Positions 17,671 to 25,757 of a stretch of 64,000 bases of DNA are shown here, in pieces. The stretch comes from Lachnospiraceae bacterium (lineage in GTDB: Bacteria; Bacillota; Clostridia; Lachnospirales; Lachnospiraceae), in contig SVEB01000068.1 in the NCBI GenBank assembly GCA_015057635.1, positions 105,531 to 169,530 on the forward strand, read 5' to 3'. The notes under the pieces were generated by a model. It was given only the letters and a program-made list of their open reading frames with translations. It was not told the origin of the DNA and did no database searches. The position numbers were made by a program, and so were the translations under genes. Every line of letters starts with the position of its first letter. The first letter of the stretch is position 1.

Positions 17671-17913
17671 CTATTCGGATTCAATCAAGATGTTTTTACA
17701 GTCTTCGGAGCGGATTGCGATAACGGCACCTCGTATTAGAAATGCGGACGGATCCCCAAGCGGGCTTGTGCCTAAGCACTCCACGCGGGTATTTTCAACG
17801 AGGCCGATATCAAGAAGCCGGCGTCTCATGCTTCCGGTTGCTAAGAGGGCAGTGACAACTGCATCCTCACCAGGCTTTAAACTGCTTAAATTGGCATATA
17901 AATTCGTGTTCAT
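17671..17913 (-). CDS. feoA: FeoA family protein
   Basis: FeoA is a small cytoplasmic SH3-like partner of FeoB. The protein shows LSSLKPGEDAVVTALLA, then RRRLLDIGLVENTRVECLGTSPLGDP and a final strand AVIAIRSEDCKNI, which is the family pattern. I place the start at 17913 because AAGGAAG lies just upstream. An in-frame ATG at 17937 has poor initiation context. Product length is 80 residues. Confidence 0.9.
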   Translation of the reverse strand: MNTNLYANLSSLKPGEDAVVTALLATGSMRRRLLDIGLVENTRVECLGTSPLGDPSAFLIRGAVIAIRSEDCKNILIESE

Positions 17914-18024
17914 AAACTTCCTTGTATCCTCATACATTTAGGAGAGAGAAACTTTTTTTCACAACCATATTATGATAAATTGCATGAAAGGTTCCATTTT
18001 CAGAGAAGGAAAAGGGGCAGAAAA

Positions 18025-18465
18025 ATGGACAAAGCGAACGAGTTTTATACGTTTAAGGGATATCAGACCAGCAGGGAAGGGGAACTGACACCGGCAATGG
18101 AGGATTATCTGGAAATGATCTACCGTCTTCTTAGGAATCAGGCCGTGGTACGGATCGGGGAGCTGTCGGATCATCTGCACGTGAAGCCGTCGTCAGCATC
18201 GAAGATCGTACAGACTTTGAAGGAGCTGGATTACATTGAATATGAAAAGTATGGATATATTCTTTTGACGGAGAAAGGACAGGAGGAAGGGGCATATCTT
18301 CTTTACCGACATGAGGTTCTGGAACGCTTCCTCTGCCTTTTGAACAATACCTCTACCGAACTCGAACAAGTCGAAAACCTGGAGCATTTCGTGAACCGCC
18401 TCACGGTGGAGAACTTACGGAGGCTTACGGACAGATTAGGGGGAGGGCTGACTTGGCCCAGCTGA
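18025..18465 (+). CDS. DtxR/MntR-type metal-dependent repressor with altered C terminus
   Basis: The ATG at 18025 has AAGGGGCAG upstream. Residues about 15-75 form the DtxR winged helix (MEDYLEMIYRLL, RIGELSDHLHVKPSSASKIVQTL, YIEYEKYGYILLTEKG), followed by the dimerisation helix with YRHEVLERFLCLL and a His-containing EHFVNRL. Such proteins sense Fe2+ or Mn2+ and repress uptake genes. The divergent feoAB operon is the obvious target, which is inference. The last codons (GGGLTWPS) and the stop lie inside the arm of hairpin element C, so the natural tail seems replaced. The 146-residue length is slightly short of many MntR-like proteins. Confidence 0.85.
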   Translation: MDKANEFYTFKGYQTSREGELTPAMEDYLEMIYRLLRNQAVVRIGELSDHLHVKPSSASKIVQTLKELDYIEYEKYGYILLTEKGQEEGAYLLYRHEVLERFLCLLNNTSTELEQVENLEHFVNRLTVENLRRLTDRLGGGLTWPS

Positions 18466-18683
18466 CATGCGAGGCAGGAACATTCCGATGTTCGGACGCG
18501 AACCCGGAAAAATGGGGTGGTTTGTCTTCGACTATCAGACAGGAAAGCACTGTCTGCTATTCAAAGACAAACCACCCCATTTTTCCGTTTCGAGCCGGAC
18601 ATCCGGAATGTTCCTGCCTCACATGTCAGCTGGGCCAAGTCAGCCCTCACAATGCGGTTCTAAAAGCGAACCGCATTGTGAGG
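18444..18683 (+). repeat. Long nested-hairpin element, copy C (overlaps regulator 3' end)
   Basis: Outer arms of about 44 nt (from 18444 and ending 18647) pair nearly perfectly. The internal segment has GTTCGGACGCGAAC against GTTTCGAGCCGGAC, the second subfamily motif. The apical hairpin again has CTATCAGACA and TGTCTGCTATTCA. A perfect 16-bp short hairpin follows at 18645-18683 (CCTCACAATGCGGTTC stem), then a purine-rich tail. The left arm encodes the end of the DtxR-type gene. Confidence 0.85.
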
Positions 18684-18767
18684 ACACCCCCGTGGGAAGG
18701 CCACGAGCGGTGAGGGAGAGGCGATGGAGAAAAGATAAAAGATAAAAGCATTCTTGGTTAGAGGTAA

Positions 18768-19019
18768 TTAGCCATGTAATCCTTTTGACTGTCTTTCCAT
18801 GTCCTCTACTACAATATCATAGATCTCACCTAGTGATGCACAATACTCTAATACTTTCCAAGGTTCATTGGTATGATAATGTATTTTAATCAGTTCTTCG
18901 TCACCTACTGCTAACAGGCAGTCCCCTTTAAAATGCTCTGTAAAATAATCATTGATTACATCTTCATCTAAATTGGTTCCTTCAATCAGTAATTGCGTAT
19001 CATATCGAAATTCTAACAT
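18768..19019 (-). CDS. Small protein resembling the C-terminal domain of DAK2/YloV-type proteins
   Basis: The 83-residue product reads YDTQLLIEGTNLDEDVINDYF, then GDCLLAVGDEELIKIHYHTNEPWKVLEY and EIYDIVVEDME. This is the pattern at the start of the DegV-like C-terminal module of YloV/FakA-type fatty acid kinases. Here it stands alone, without the DAK2 ATP-binding half. It may be a free-standing regulator or a remnant. It has a strong TTGGAGG site. The function is not known to me. Confidence 0.6.
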   Translation of the reverse strand: MLEFRYDTQLLIEGTNLDEDVINDYFTEHFKGDCLLAVGDEELIKIHYHTNEPWKVLEYCASLGEIYDIVVEDMERQSKGLHG

Positions 19020-19552
19020 GGGTATCCTCCAATCTCATCATATAAATTTAGTTCTGTTACATTCATAAAGTTTTGTATAGTAAGCCCAAATCTAAAGTTA
19101 AGAAATTAAGTCTATGAGATTTATAATAGCAATCTTATATAAATACAATGGCATTTGGGCACATATATCCCGGACTTGTCCGGTAACAGTAAATCTGAAT
19201 CTAGTTTACATGAAATTATTCCTAATATCAATTGATAAAAGTAAAAAATGCCGGGAGATATCTTGAGTTTGCTTTTAACGTTTAAGTTTTACAATCTCTA
19301 TGATCTGATGAAACTCAAGCCAATTTAACCTAACCTAAGTTTAGCTTACTTCAAATCAAATTATCTTATCTCAATTTAACTTGACTCATTCTATTTTACA
19401 CATCCGTCATTCCGGTTGTCGTCAGAGGTGATCCATCCCGTCTCCCGGCCTTTTCTGAGGGGGGGCCAAGATTTTTAAACATTACGTATTGCAGGATTAT
19501 GGTATCAAATGGTAGATTAGAATAATAAATTATCTTTTAGAAGGAGGTTTTG
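19020..19552. other. Gene-free AT-rich region upstream of the antiporter
   Basis: No convincing gene is seen in about 530 nt. From 19310 to 19395 the plus strand has loosely periodic words of the type TCAAATTAACCT. At about 19430-19465 a GC-rich piece (CCCGTCTCCCGG and a G7 run) resembles the right arm of hairpin element D and may be a fragment of it. The AAGGAGG site of the antiporter is at 19541-19547. Confidence 0.4.
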
Positions 19553-21148
19553 ATGTCCAGTTTCATTTTACTGATGGCTATCATCATTTTAATCTGTTTA
19601 TTGCTCACCAAATTATCCAGTAAGATAGGAGTGCCCGTGCTTCTGGCATTTATTCTGCTTGGCATGCTGTTTGGTTCGGATGGCATCGTAAAGATCCATT
19701 TTGATAATTACGGATTGGCGGAGCAGATCTGTTCGGTTGCGCTAATCTTTATCATGTTCTATGGCGGCTTCGGAACAAGTCTAAAGACTGCCAAACCAAT
19801 TATCGTGAAATCGCTTCTCCTTTCGAGCTTAGGAGTTGTGCTGACAGCAGTTGTGACCGGACTATTTTGCTATACAGCATTAGGGATTGGATTTTGGGAA
19901 AGCATGCTGATCGGTTCCGTTATCAGTTCTACGGATGCGGCATCCGTGTTTTCCATTCTGCGATCGAAGAGGATGAATCTTAAAGATAATACGGCACCCA
20001 TGCTTGAGCTTGAAAGCGGTAGCAATGATCCATGCTCGTATATGCTTACCGTTATTGTACTATCCGCTATGAGCGGCGAAAGCATCGGATGGCGGTTAAT
20101 CTATCTGGTGTTTGCCCAGATTATGCTTGGAGTTTTGTTTGGCATTGTGACGGCATTGATTTCAGCATGGGCGCTTAGAAAGATGAAACATGCAAACAAT
20201 GGGATCGATACGGTCTTTGTATTCAGTATTGCATTAATATCCTATGCGGGAGCCTCCGTGATAGGGGGAAATGGTTATCTGAGCGCATATCTGGCAGGGA
20301 TATTGCTTGGAAATACGCCATTTCAGAATAAGAAGCGGATGGTTCATTTCTTTGATGGGGTTACCACACTGATGCAGATGCTTATTTTCTTTATCTTAGG
20401 CCTTCTATCCTTCCCGTCTCAGTTAGGGAATATCGCACTTCCGGCATTAGCAATCGCATTCTTTCTAACCTTTGTAGCCAGACCGCTATCCATCTTTGCC
20501 ATCCTGACCCAATTTCGGTGTTCGATGCAACAGAAGCTGCTTGTCTCCTGGACGGGAGTGCGCGGTGCGGCCTCGATTGTATTTGCAATCATGGCCACGG
20601 TTCATCCGGCCTATTTAAAATACGATGTATTTCATATTGTTTTGTTTATCGTGCTGTTCTCCATTAGTGTGCAGGGATCGCTTATCCCATTTGTCGCAAA
20701 GAAGTTAAATATGACCGATGATGACAGCAATATCATGAAGACATTCAGCGATTATTCAGAGGAGATGCCGATACAGTTTGTAAGAATTTCCATTTCCAAA
20801 GATCATCCGTGGGCGAATCGGATGGTAAAGGAGATCACGCTGATTCCGGAACTTCTTTTGGCTTTAATCATTCGGGGAACCAAACGGATTATACCGAAAG
20901 GCAATACGAAGATTTTAGAAGGAGATATCATGGTATTAAGTGCATTCTCCCTGGAAAATGAACAGGAAGGCTCGCTTAATGAAGTGTTGATTGATATCGA
21001 TCATGAGTGGATCGGAAAATCGCTCGCAGAAATCAAGTTAGGACAGGAGAAACTGGTGGTAGCAATTAGAAGAGACGGTAAGGTTATTGTCCCGAACGGA
21101 AAGACGGTAATCAAGGGAAAGGATGTGCTTGTGATCAGCCAGTTATAA
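19553..21148 (+). CDS. K+/Na+:proton antiporter, CPA1 (NhaP2/CvrA-like) with C-terminal TrkA-C domain
   Basis: I choose the ATG at 19553, 5 nt after AAGGAGG, over the TTG codon before it. The 531-residue protein has about 12 membrane segments (residues 1-385), including GSVISSTDAASVFSILRSKR and LELESGSNDPCSYML, which are CPA1 motifs with the ion-site Asp. The tail (about 400-531) is cytosolic and contains TrkA-C-like sequence ending LGQEKLVVAIRRDGKVIVPNGKTVIKGKDVLVIS. Such domains bind nucleotides and gate K+/H+ antiport in the family. The gene is monocistronic. Hairpin element D lies downstream. Confidence 0.9.
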   Translation: MSSFILLMAIIILICLLLTKLSSKIGVPVLLAFILLGMLFGSDGIVKIHFDNYGLAEQICSVALIFIMFYGGFGTSLKTAKPIIVKSLLLSSLGVVLTAVVTGLFCYTALGIGFWESMLIGSVISSTDAASVFSILRSKRMNLKDNTAPMLELESGSNDPCSYMLTVIVLSAMSGESIGWRLIYLVFAQIMLGVLFGIVTALISAWALRKMKHANNGIDTVFVFSIALISYAGASVIGGNGYLSAYLAGILLGNTPFQNKKRMVHFFDGVTTLMQMLIFFILGLLSFPSQLGNIALPALAIAFFLTFVARPLSIFAILTQFRCSMQQKLLVSWTGVRGAASIVFAIMATVHPAYLKYDVFHIVLFIVLFSISVQGSLIPFVAKKLNMTDDDSNIMKTFSDYSEEMPIQFVRISISKDHPWANRMVKEITLIPELLLALIIRGTKRIIPKGNTKILEGDIMVLSAFSLENEQEGSLNEVLIDIDHEWIGKSLAEIKLGQEKLVVAIRRDGKVIVPNGKTVIKGKDVLVISQL

Positions 21149-21467
21149 TAAAAAAAGCCTGGTGGGGAGAAGAGTGGGAAGGTAGTGGTGAGAAAAGTAT
21201 CATGTTGATAAGAGCGAAAAAGGTTTTAGCAAATTAGAATGTGAAGGAAAGCTAAAGCAGGGAAACGGTCTATATGATTTTAAAGACTTTCAGATCCATA
21301 TTTAATTGTCAATCCTGAATTTAACAATAATTTATAAGAGATTCAGTGAGATGAATGGTAAGTGGAGTTACTTGTGATTTTTTCCTCGTTCTCTTCTGTC
21401 CGCCCCTCTGCCGCCTCCAGGCGCGGTCCCACCCACCGTTTCTCGTCTCTTCACATATCTGTATTGC

Positions 21468-21709
21468 ATCACAGTGCGTTTTGTTTTGTAAAACGCACTG
21501 TGATCGAGGCGGAAGGTCCGGGAGGCGGAACGGGATCTCTTTTCCGAAATGTCCGGCTCGAGACGAACAGCGACCTAAAAAAATCTCCCCCTGGCAGACT
21601 GTGAATTCCTGTCTGCCAGGGGGAGATTTTTTTAGGTTGATGTCCGCTCTCGCGTCCGAACATTTGGAAAAGAGATCCCGTTCCGTCTCCCGGACCTTTC
21701 GCCTCGATC
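21468..21709 (-). repeat. Long nested-hairpin element, copy D (reverse orientation)
   Basis: A perfect short hairpin (21468-21504, 15-bp stem with ATCACAGTGCGTTTT) is followed by arms from 21505 that pair with the arm ending at 21706. Internally GTCCGGCTCGAGACGAACA faces CTCTCGCGTCCGAACA, the second subfamily motif. The apical part is a perfect stem (about 21573-21635) ending in GGCAGAC/GTCTGCC and differs from the usual TATCAGACA form. A GC-rich flank lies at about 21385-21440. The element sits between converging genes, 12 nt from the stop at 21722. Confidence 0.85.
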
Positions 21710-21721
21710 CCCTAAGTTATA

Positions 21722-22732
21722 TTAGAACTTACCAGCGTCAGCAGCTTCCTGGATTGCTACGGAAACAGCTACAGTAGCACCTACCATTGGGTTGTTACCC
21801 ATACCGATAAGCCCCATCATTTCTACGTGAGCAGGTACGGAAGAAGAACCAGCGAACTGAGCATCGCTGTGCATTCTACCCATAGTATCTGTCATACCGT
21901 AAGAAGCAGGACCAGCAGCCATGTTATCTGGGTGAAGTGTTCTACCTGTACCACCGCCTGATGCTACGGAGAAGTATTTCTTGCCCTGTTCCATACATTC
22001 TTTTTTGTAAGTACCAGCTACTGGATGCTGGAATCTTGTAGGGTTAGTAGAGTTACCAGTGATGGAAACGTCTACGTCTTCTTTGTGCATGATTGCAACA
22101 CCTTCACAAACATCGTTTGCACCGTAGCATTTTACAGCTGCACGAGGTCCGTTGGAGTAAGCCTTTTCATATACAGTCTTTAATTCGCCTGTGTAAAAAT
22201 CATATTCTGTTTCAACGAAAGTAAAGCCGTTGATACGGGAGATGATCTGAGCAGCATCTTTACCAAGACCGTTTAAGATTACACGAAGTGGGTTCTTTCT
22301 AACTTTGTTAGCAGACATAGCGATACCGATAGCACCTTCTGCAGCAGCAAAAGATTCGTGACCAGCTAAGAAAGCGAAGCAGTTAGTAGATTCTTCAAGT
22401 AACATTTTACCAAGGTTACCATGTCCTAAACCAACTTTACGCTGATCAGCAACAGAACCTGGGATACAGAAAGCCTGTAAGCCTTCACCGATTGCAGCAG
22501 CAGCGTCAGCAGCTTTTCTGCAGTCTTTTTTGATCGCGATTGCAGCACCTACAATGTAAGCCCAACAAGCGTTTTCGAAACAGATTGGCTGGATACCCTT
22601 AACCATATCATATACGTTAAGACCTGCATCCTTTGTGATCTTTTCAGCTTCTTCAAGAGAAGCAATACCATAGCTGTTTAACACAGCATTAATTTTATCA
22701 ATTCTTCTTTCAAATGATTCAAATAAAGCCAT
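21722..22732 (-). CDS. GGGtGRT protein family
   Basis: The 336-residue protein carries the diagnostic VASGGGTGRTLHPDNM near residue 265 and is otherwise strongly conserved in style, with many Gly/Ala/Cys residues (GATVAVSVAIQEAADAGKF at the end). The family is common in clostridia and Bacteroides next to a NifU-like protein, as here. Its biochemical role is unknown to me. Codon use is noticeably more biased (GCA/GTA/AAA) than in neighbours, suggesting high expression. It has a strong AGGAGG site and follows the NifU-like gene by 14 nt. Confidence 0.9.
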   Translation of the reverse strand: MALFESFERRIDKINAVLNSYGIASLEEAEKITKDAGLNVYDMVKGIQPICFENACWAYIVGAAIAIKKDCRKAADAAAAIGEGLQAFCIPGSVADQRKVGLGHGNLGKMLLEESTNCFAFLAGHESFAAAEGAIGIAMSANKVRKNPLRVILNGLGKDAAQIISRINGFTFVETEYDFYTGELKTVYEKAYSNGPRAAVKCYGANDVCEGVAIMHKEDVDVSITGNSTNPTRFQHPVAGTYKKECMEQGKKYFSVASGGGTGRTLHPDNMAAGPASYGMTDTMGRMHSDAQFAGSSSVPAHVEMMGLIGMGNNPMVGATVAVSVAIQEAADAGKF

Positions 22733-22746
22733 CGCTATGTATCCTC

Positions 22747-23439
22747 CTATTCTACTCTTGGGTCGATAATCTTAACAGCATCAGCTACGCGGCCGTACTG
22801 ACCTTTAGCTTTTTCGTAAGCTGTTGTAGGATCATCACCTTTTTTAATGAAATCTGTCATTTTGCCAAGGGAAACGAACTGATATCCGATGATCTGATCT
22901 TCTTCGTCAAGAGCGATTCCAGTTACATAACCTTCTGCCATTTCAAGGTAACGAGGACCTTTCTTTAAAGTACCATACATAGTACCAACCTGGCTTCTTA
23001 AACCTTTACCTAAATCTTCAAGACCAGCACCTACTGGAAGACCTTCTTCAGAGAAAGCACTCTGAGTTCTGCCGTATGCGATCTGTAAGAATAATTCTCT
23101 CATAGCTGTGTTGATAGCATCACAAACTAAGTCTGTATTTAATGCTTCAAGAACAGTAAGACCTGGAAGAATTTCAGATGCCATAGCTGCGGAATGAGTC
23201 ATACCGGAACATCCGATTGTTTCTACTAATGCTTCCTGGATAATACCTTCTTTAACGTTAAGAGTTAATTTACATGCACCCTGCTGTGGAGCACACCAGC
23301 CGATACCGTGTGTTAAACCGGAAATATCGCTAACTTGTTTGCTTTTTACCCATTTTCCTTCTTCAGGGATTGGTGCGGCGCCGTGGTGAACACCCTGCGC
23401 AACAGGACACATTTTTTCTACTTCATGTGAATAAATCAT
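22747..23439 (-). CDS. NifU-like iron-sulfur cluster assembly scaffold protein
   Basis: The 230-residue protein has cysteines in the scaffold pattern: HGIGWCAPQQGACKLTL near residue 45, then VETIGCSGMTHSAAMA near 75 and DLVCDAINTAM near 103. This resembles NifU/IscU N-terminal scaffolds fused to an uncharacterised C-terminal part. The family recurs beside GGGtGRT proteins, so the two probably act together in Fe-S or redox metabolism; this is inference. It is the first gene of a two-gene operon, with the site GAAAGGAG. Confidence 0.8.
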   Translation of the reverse strand: MIYSHEVEKMCPVAQGVHHGAAPIPEEGKWVKSKQVSDISGLTHGIGWCAPQQGACKLTLNVKEGIIQEALVETIGCSGMTHSAAMASEILPGLTVLEALNTDLVCDAINTAMRELFLQIAYGRTQSAFSEEGLPVGAGLEDLGKGLRSQVGTMYGTLKKGPRYLEMAEGYVTGIALDEEDQIIGYQFVSLGKMTDFIKKGDDPTTAYEKAKGQYGRVADAVKIIDPRVE

Positions 23440-23561
23440 GTTGAGACTCCTTTCAATCTTTCAATTTTAGCATGCATGTACTAGTTACCTCTATTTTCAG
23501 CCTGTTAAAAATGACTGAGTAGTTCCTGACTGCATCTTTCGTAGAGTCGAAAGCGAAATCA

Positions 23562-23590
23562 ATTGTAACAAGCTGACCCTTTTATTGGAA
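23562..23590 (-). promoter_or_regulatory. Probable promoter of the NifU-like/GGGtGRT operon
   Basis: On the minus strand, TTCCAA (23590-23585) and TACAAT (23567-23562) are 17 bp apart, about 120 nt upstream of the ATG. The -35 is weak. Confidence 0.45.
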
Positions 23591-23713
23591 GAATCAATGC
23601 TTTTGCTTTCTCCATATTCTCTCATAAAAACATAAAATAGTCCATAGTTTTTTCTTAAATTTATGAAAAATTTGTTGCCATAAAAAGGAACAAAAAGTGA
23701 GAAAATATCTCAA

Positions 23714-23742
23714 TTGCGCACTGAAAAAAAAGCCATTATAAT
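23714..23742 (+). promoter_or_regulatory. Promoter of the methionine/folate operon
   Basis: TTGCGC (23714-23719) and TATAAT (23737-23742) are 17 bp apart. Transcription would start about 205 nt before the first ATG. Confidence 0.65.
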
Positions 23743-23955
23743 AGGATAAAACAATGACAAAAGGGATTGAAATAATAGCATCATTACGCCCTCCATGCTA
23801 CTACATTTGGCCGATATTTCAAGTGGTAAATTTGGGAAGATATTAAGCTTTTCAAAAGTGTAAATTCTTGTTATGATTAAAAGAAATAAAAATCCAGTAT
23901 TTGTGAAAAATATAACAAAAGAAAGTCGGATGATAGGAAGAGGGAGGAGCGTATT
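23743..23955 (+). promoter_or_regulatory. Long structured leader of the methionine/folate operon
   Basis: The 5' leader is about 200 nt. TAGCAT and ATGCTA (about 23778 and 23798) form a hairpin, and flanking GAAATA and TATTTC can extend it. I cannot match it to the S-box, cobalamin or THF riboswitch consensus by eye. No terminator hairpin with a U-run is seen. Confidence 0.35.
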
Positions 23956-25743
23956 ATGATTAAGAGTTATTTAAAAACAAACTGTTTACTTATGGATGGA
24001 GCAATGGGGACTTATTATTCGATGCTTCATCATAATGAGAATCTGATTTCAGAATACGCCAATCTAGAGTCGCCAAATGAAATAAAAGACATACATAAAG
24101 AATATATCCGCGCTGGTGCAAGGCTGATTCGGACCAATACCTTTGCGGCAAATCAGGCAGTGCTTAAGATAAAAGAAGAAGAGCAGGAGAAGCTGATAAG
24201 AAAGGCGGTATCCTTAGCAAAGCAAGCAAGGGAAGAGGAGGGAATACCCGATGTGTTCATTGCCGGAGATATCGGACCAATCCCGGAATTTATGGAAGCC
24301 AAGGAACGGGATGTGAGGACGGAATATAGGAAAATGGCGGACTTATTTATCGAGGAAGGATGTGATGCCATCTTATTCGAGACCTTTTCCGATGCACGCT
24401 ATATTGAGGAGACCGCAAGATATATTAAGGAAAAGTGTCCTGACATGTTTATTATGGCGGAGTTTTGCCTCAATAAAAATGGATACAGCTCCTCCGGGAT
24501 CCGTGCCGGGAAGCTTCTTGACCGGATTGCAGGATGTGAGGCAGTGGATGCCTGTGGATTCAACTGCGGAATTGGTTCCGGACATATGAAGAATATCTTA
24601 GAGGGGCTTGTGCTTCCGGGCCATAAGTATATGATGACGGTTCCGAATGCCGGGTATCCGGATAATATGCAGACCCGCATGATGTATCTTGATAATGTGC
24701 GTTACTTTGGCAAGAATATAAAGGATATGGTCAAGGCGGGAGCTGCAATCGTAGGCGCGTGCTGTGGAAGCACGCCGGCCTATATCGCAGAGATCGCAAA
24801 ACAGATTGAAGGAATGAAGCCGGAACCATTATCCGCAAGAGAAGTTATCGTAAAAGAAGAAATAAAAGAAACGGAACAGCCGGTCATAAATGACTTCTTA
24901 CAGAAGCTAAACAGCGGCAAGAAAGTGGTGGCGGTGGAGTTAGATCCTCCATTTGATGCTGCGGATGAGAAGATTATAAACTGTGCGAAACATTTAGCAG
25001 GAACGGGAACAGATATTATCACACTGGCGGATTCACCAATGGGAAGAAGCCGGATCGATTCTATTTTAATGGCGGTTAAGCTAGGGAAAATGATCGAGCT
25101 TCCGGTTATGCCTCATGTATGCTGTCGGGATAAGAACATGATTGCAATGCGTTCCTCGCTATTAGGCGCTTATGTAAATGATATCCGAAACTTTCTTGTC
25201 GTGACAGGAGATCCGGTGCCAAGCGAAAGCAGGGTGAAGACCACAAGCGTATTTGATTATAATTCCATCCGTCTGATGGATTATATAAAGGAAATGAATG
25301 AGGAACATTTTAAGAAGGACCCTTTGGTTTACGGCGGAGCATTGAATTATGGATTTCGAAATATTGATAAAGTAGTGGAACGAATGGAAGCAAAGATGGC
25401 AGCCGGAGCCTCCTATTTCCTGACACAGCCGATTTTCAGCGATGAAGACATCGAGCGGATTTACGAACTAAAAAAGCGGGTAAATACAAAGATTTTATGC
25501 GGCATTATGCCATTTGTCAGCTACACGAATGCCAACTTTATCAAAAATGAATTCGCCGGCATTCATGTATCCGATGAGATCGTAAACCGCTATCATAAGG
25601 AGATGTCGAGAGAAGAAGCAGAGAATGTAGGAGCCGAGATTGCCAGTGAGATTATCGGAAAATTAAGCGATGTTGCGGACGGCTATTATATGATGCTGCC
25701 ATTTAACCGGGTAAGTCTGATGGACAAGATAAGAATTCGATAG
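23956..25743 (+). CDS. Homocysteine S-methyltransferase / methylenetetrahydrofolate reductase fusion
   Basis: The 595-residue protein fuses two enzymes. Residues about 1-285 are a homocysteine methyltransferase barrel starting with LLMDGAMGTY. The zinc cysteines are seen in GFNCGIG and GACCGSTPAY. Residues about 310-595 are a methylene-THF reductase (MetF-like), with VAVELDPPFD, VVTGDPVP and FLTQPIFSDEDIE. The order matches YitJ-type proteins of Firmicutes. It supplies 5-methyl-THF for the next gene, MetH, 14 nt downstream, and can itself methylate homocysteine. The start has GGGAGGAG. Confidence 0.92.
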   Translation: MIKSYLKTNCLLMDGAMGTYYSMLHHNENLISEYANLESPNEIKDIHKEYIRAGARLIRTNTFAANQAVLKIKEEEQEKLIRKAVSLAKQAREEEGIPDVFIAGDIGPIPEFMEAKERDVRTEYRKMADLFIEEGCDAILFETFSDARYIEETARYIKEKCPDMFIMAEFCLNKNGYSSSGIRAGKLLDRIAGCEAVDACGFNCGIGSGHMKNILEGLVLPGHKYMMTVPNAGYPDNMQTRMMYLDNVRYFGKNIKDMVKAGAAIVGACCGSTPAYIAEIAKQIEGMKPEPLSAREVIVKEEIKETEQPVINDFLQKLNSGKKVVAVELDPPFDAADEKIINCAKHLAGTGTDIITLADSPMGRSRIDSILMAVKLGKMIELPVMPHVCCRDKNMIAMRSSLLGAYVNDIRNFLVVTGDPVPSESRVKTTSVFDYNSIRLMDYIKEMNEEHFKKDPLVYGGALNYGFRNIDKVVERMEAKMAAGASYFLTQPIFSDEDIERIYELKKRVNTKILCGIMPFVSYTNANFIKNEFAGIHVSDEIVNRYHKEMSREEAENVGAEIASEIIGKLSDVADGYYMMLPFNRVSLMDKIRIR

Positions 25744-25757
25744 GGAAGGAAAAGAAT

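Noticed and set aside
19430..19465. GC-rich fragment resembling the right arm of element D
   Set aside because: Only about 17 nt match (CCCGTCTCCCGG and neighbours); too short to call an element fragment. It is noted in the gene-free region entry.
23808..23816. GCCGATAT word upstream of the methionine operon as a sigma-D promoter
   Set aside because: No TAAA box lies 15 nt upstream, and the sigma-A promoter at 23714-23742 explains the operon better.
23743..23955. S-box (SAM-I), cobalamin or THF riboswitch in the methionine leader
   Set aside because: None of the conserved words of these classes is visible, so only an unassigned structured leader is reported.
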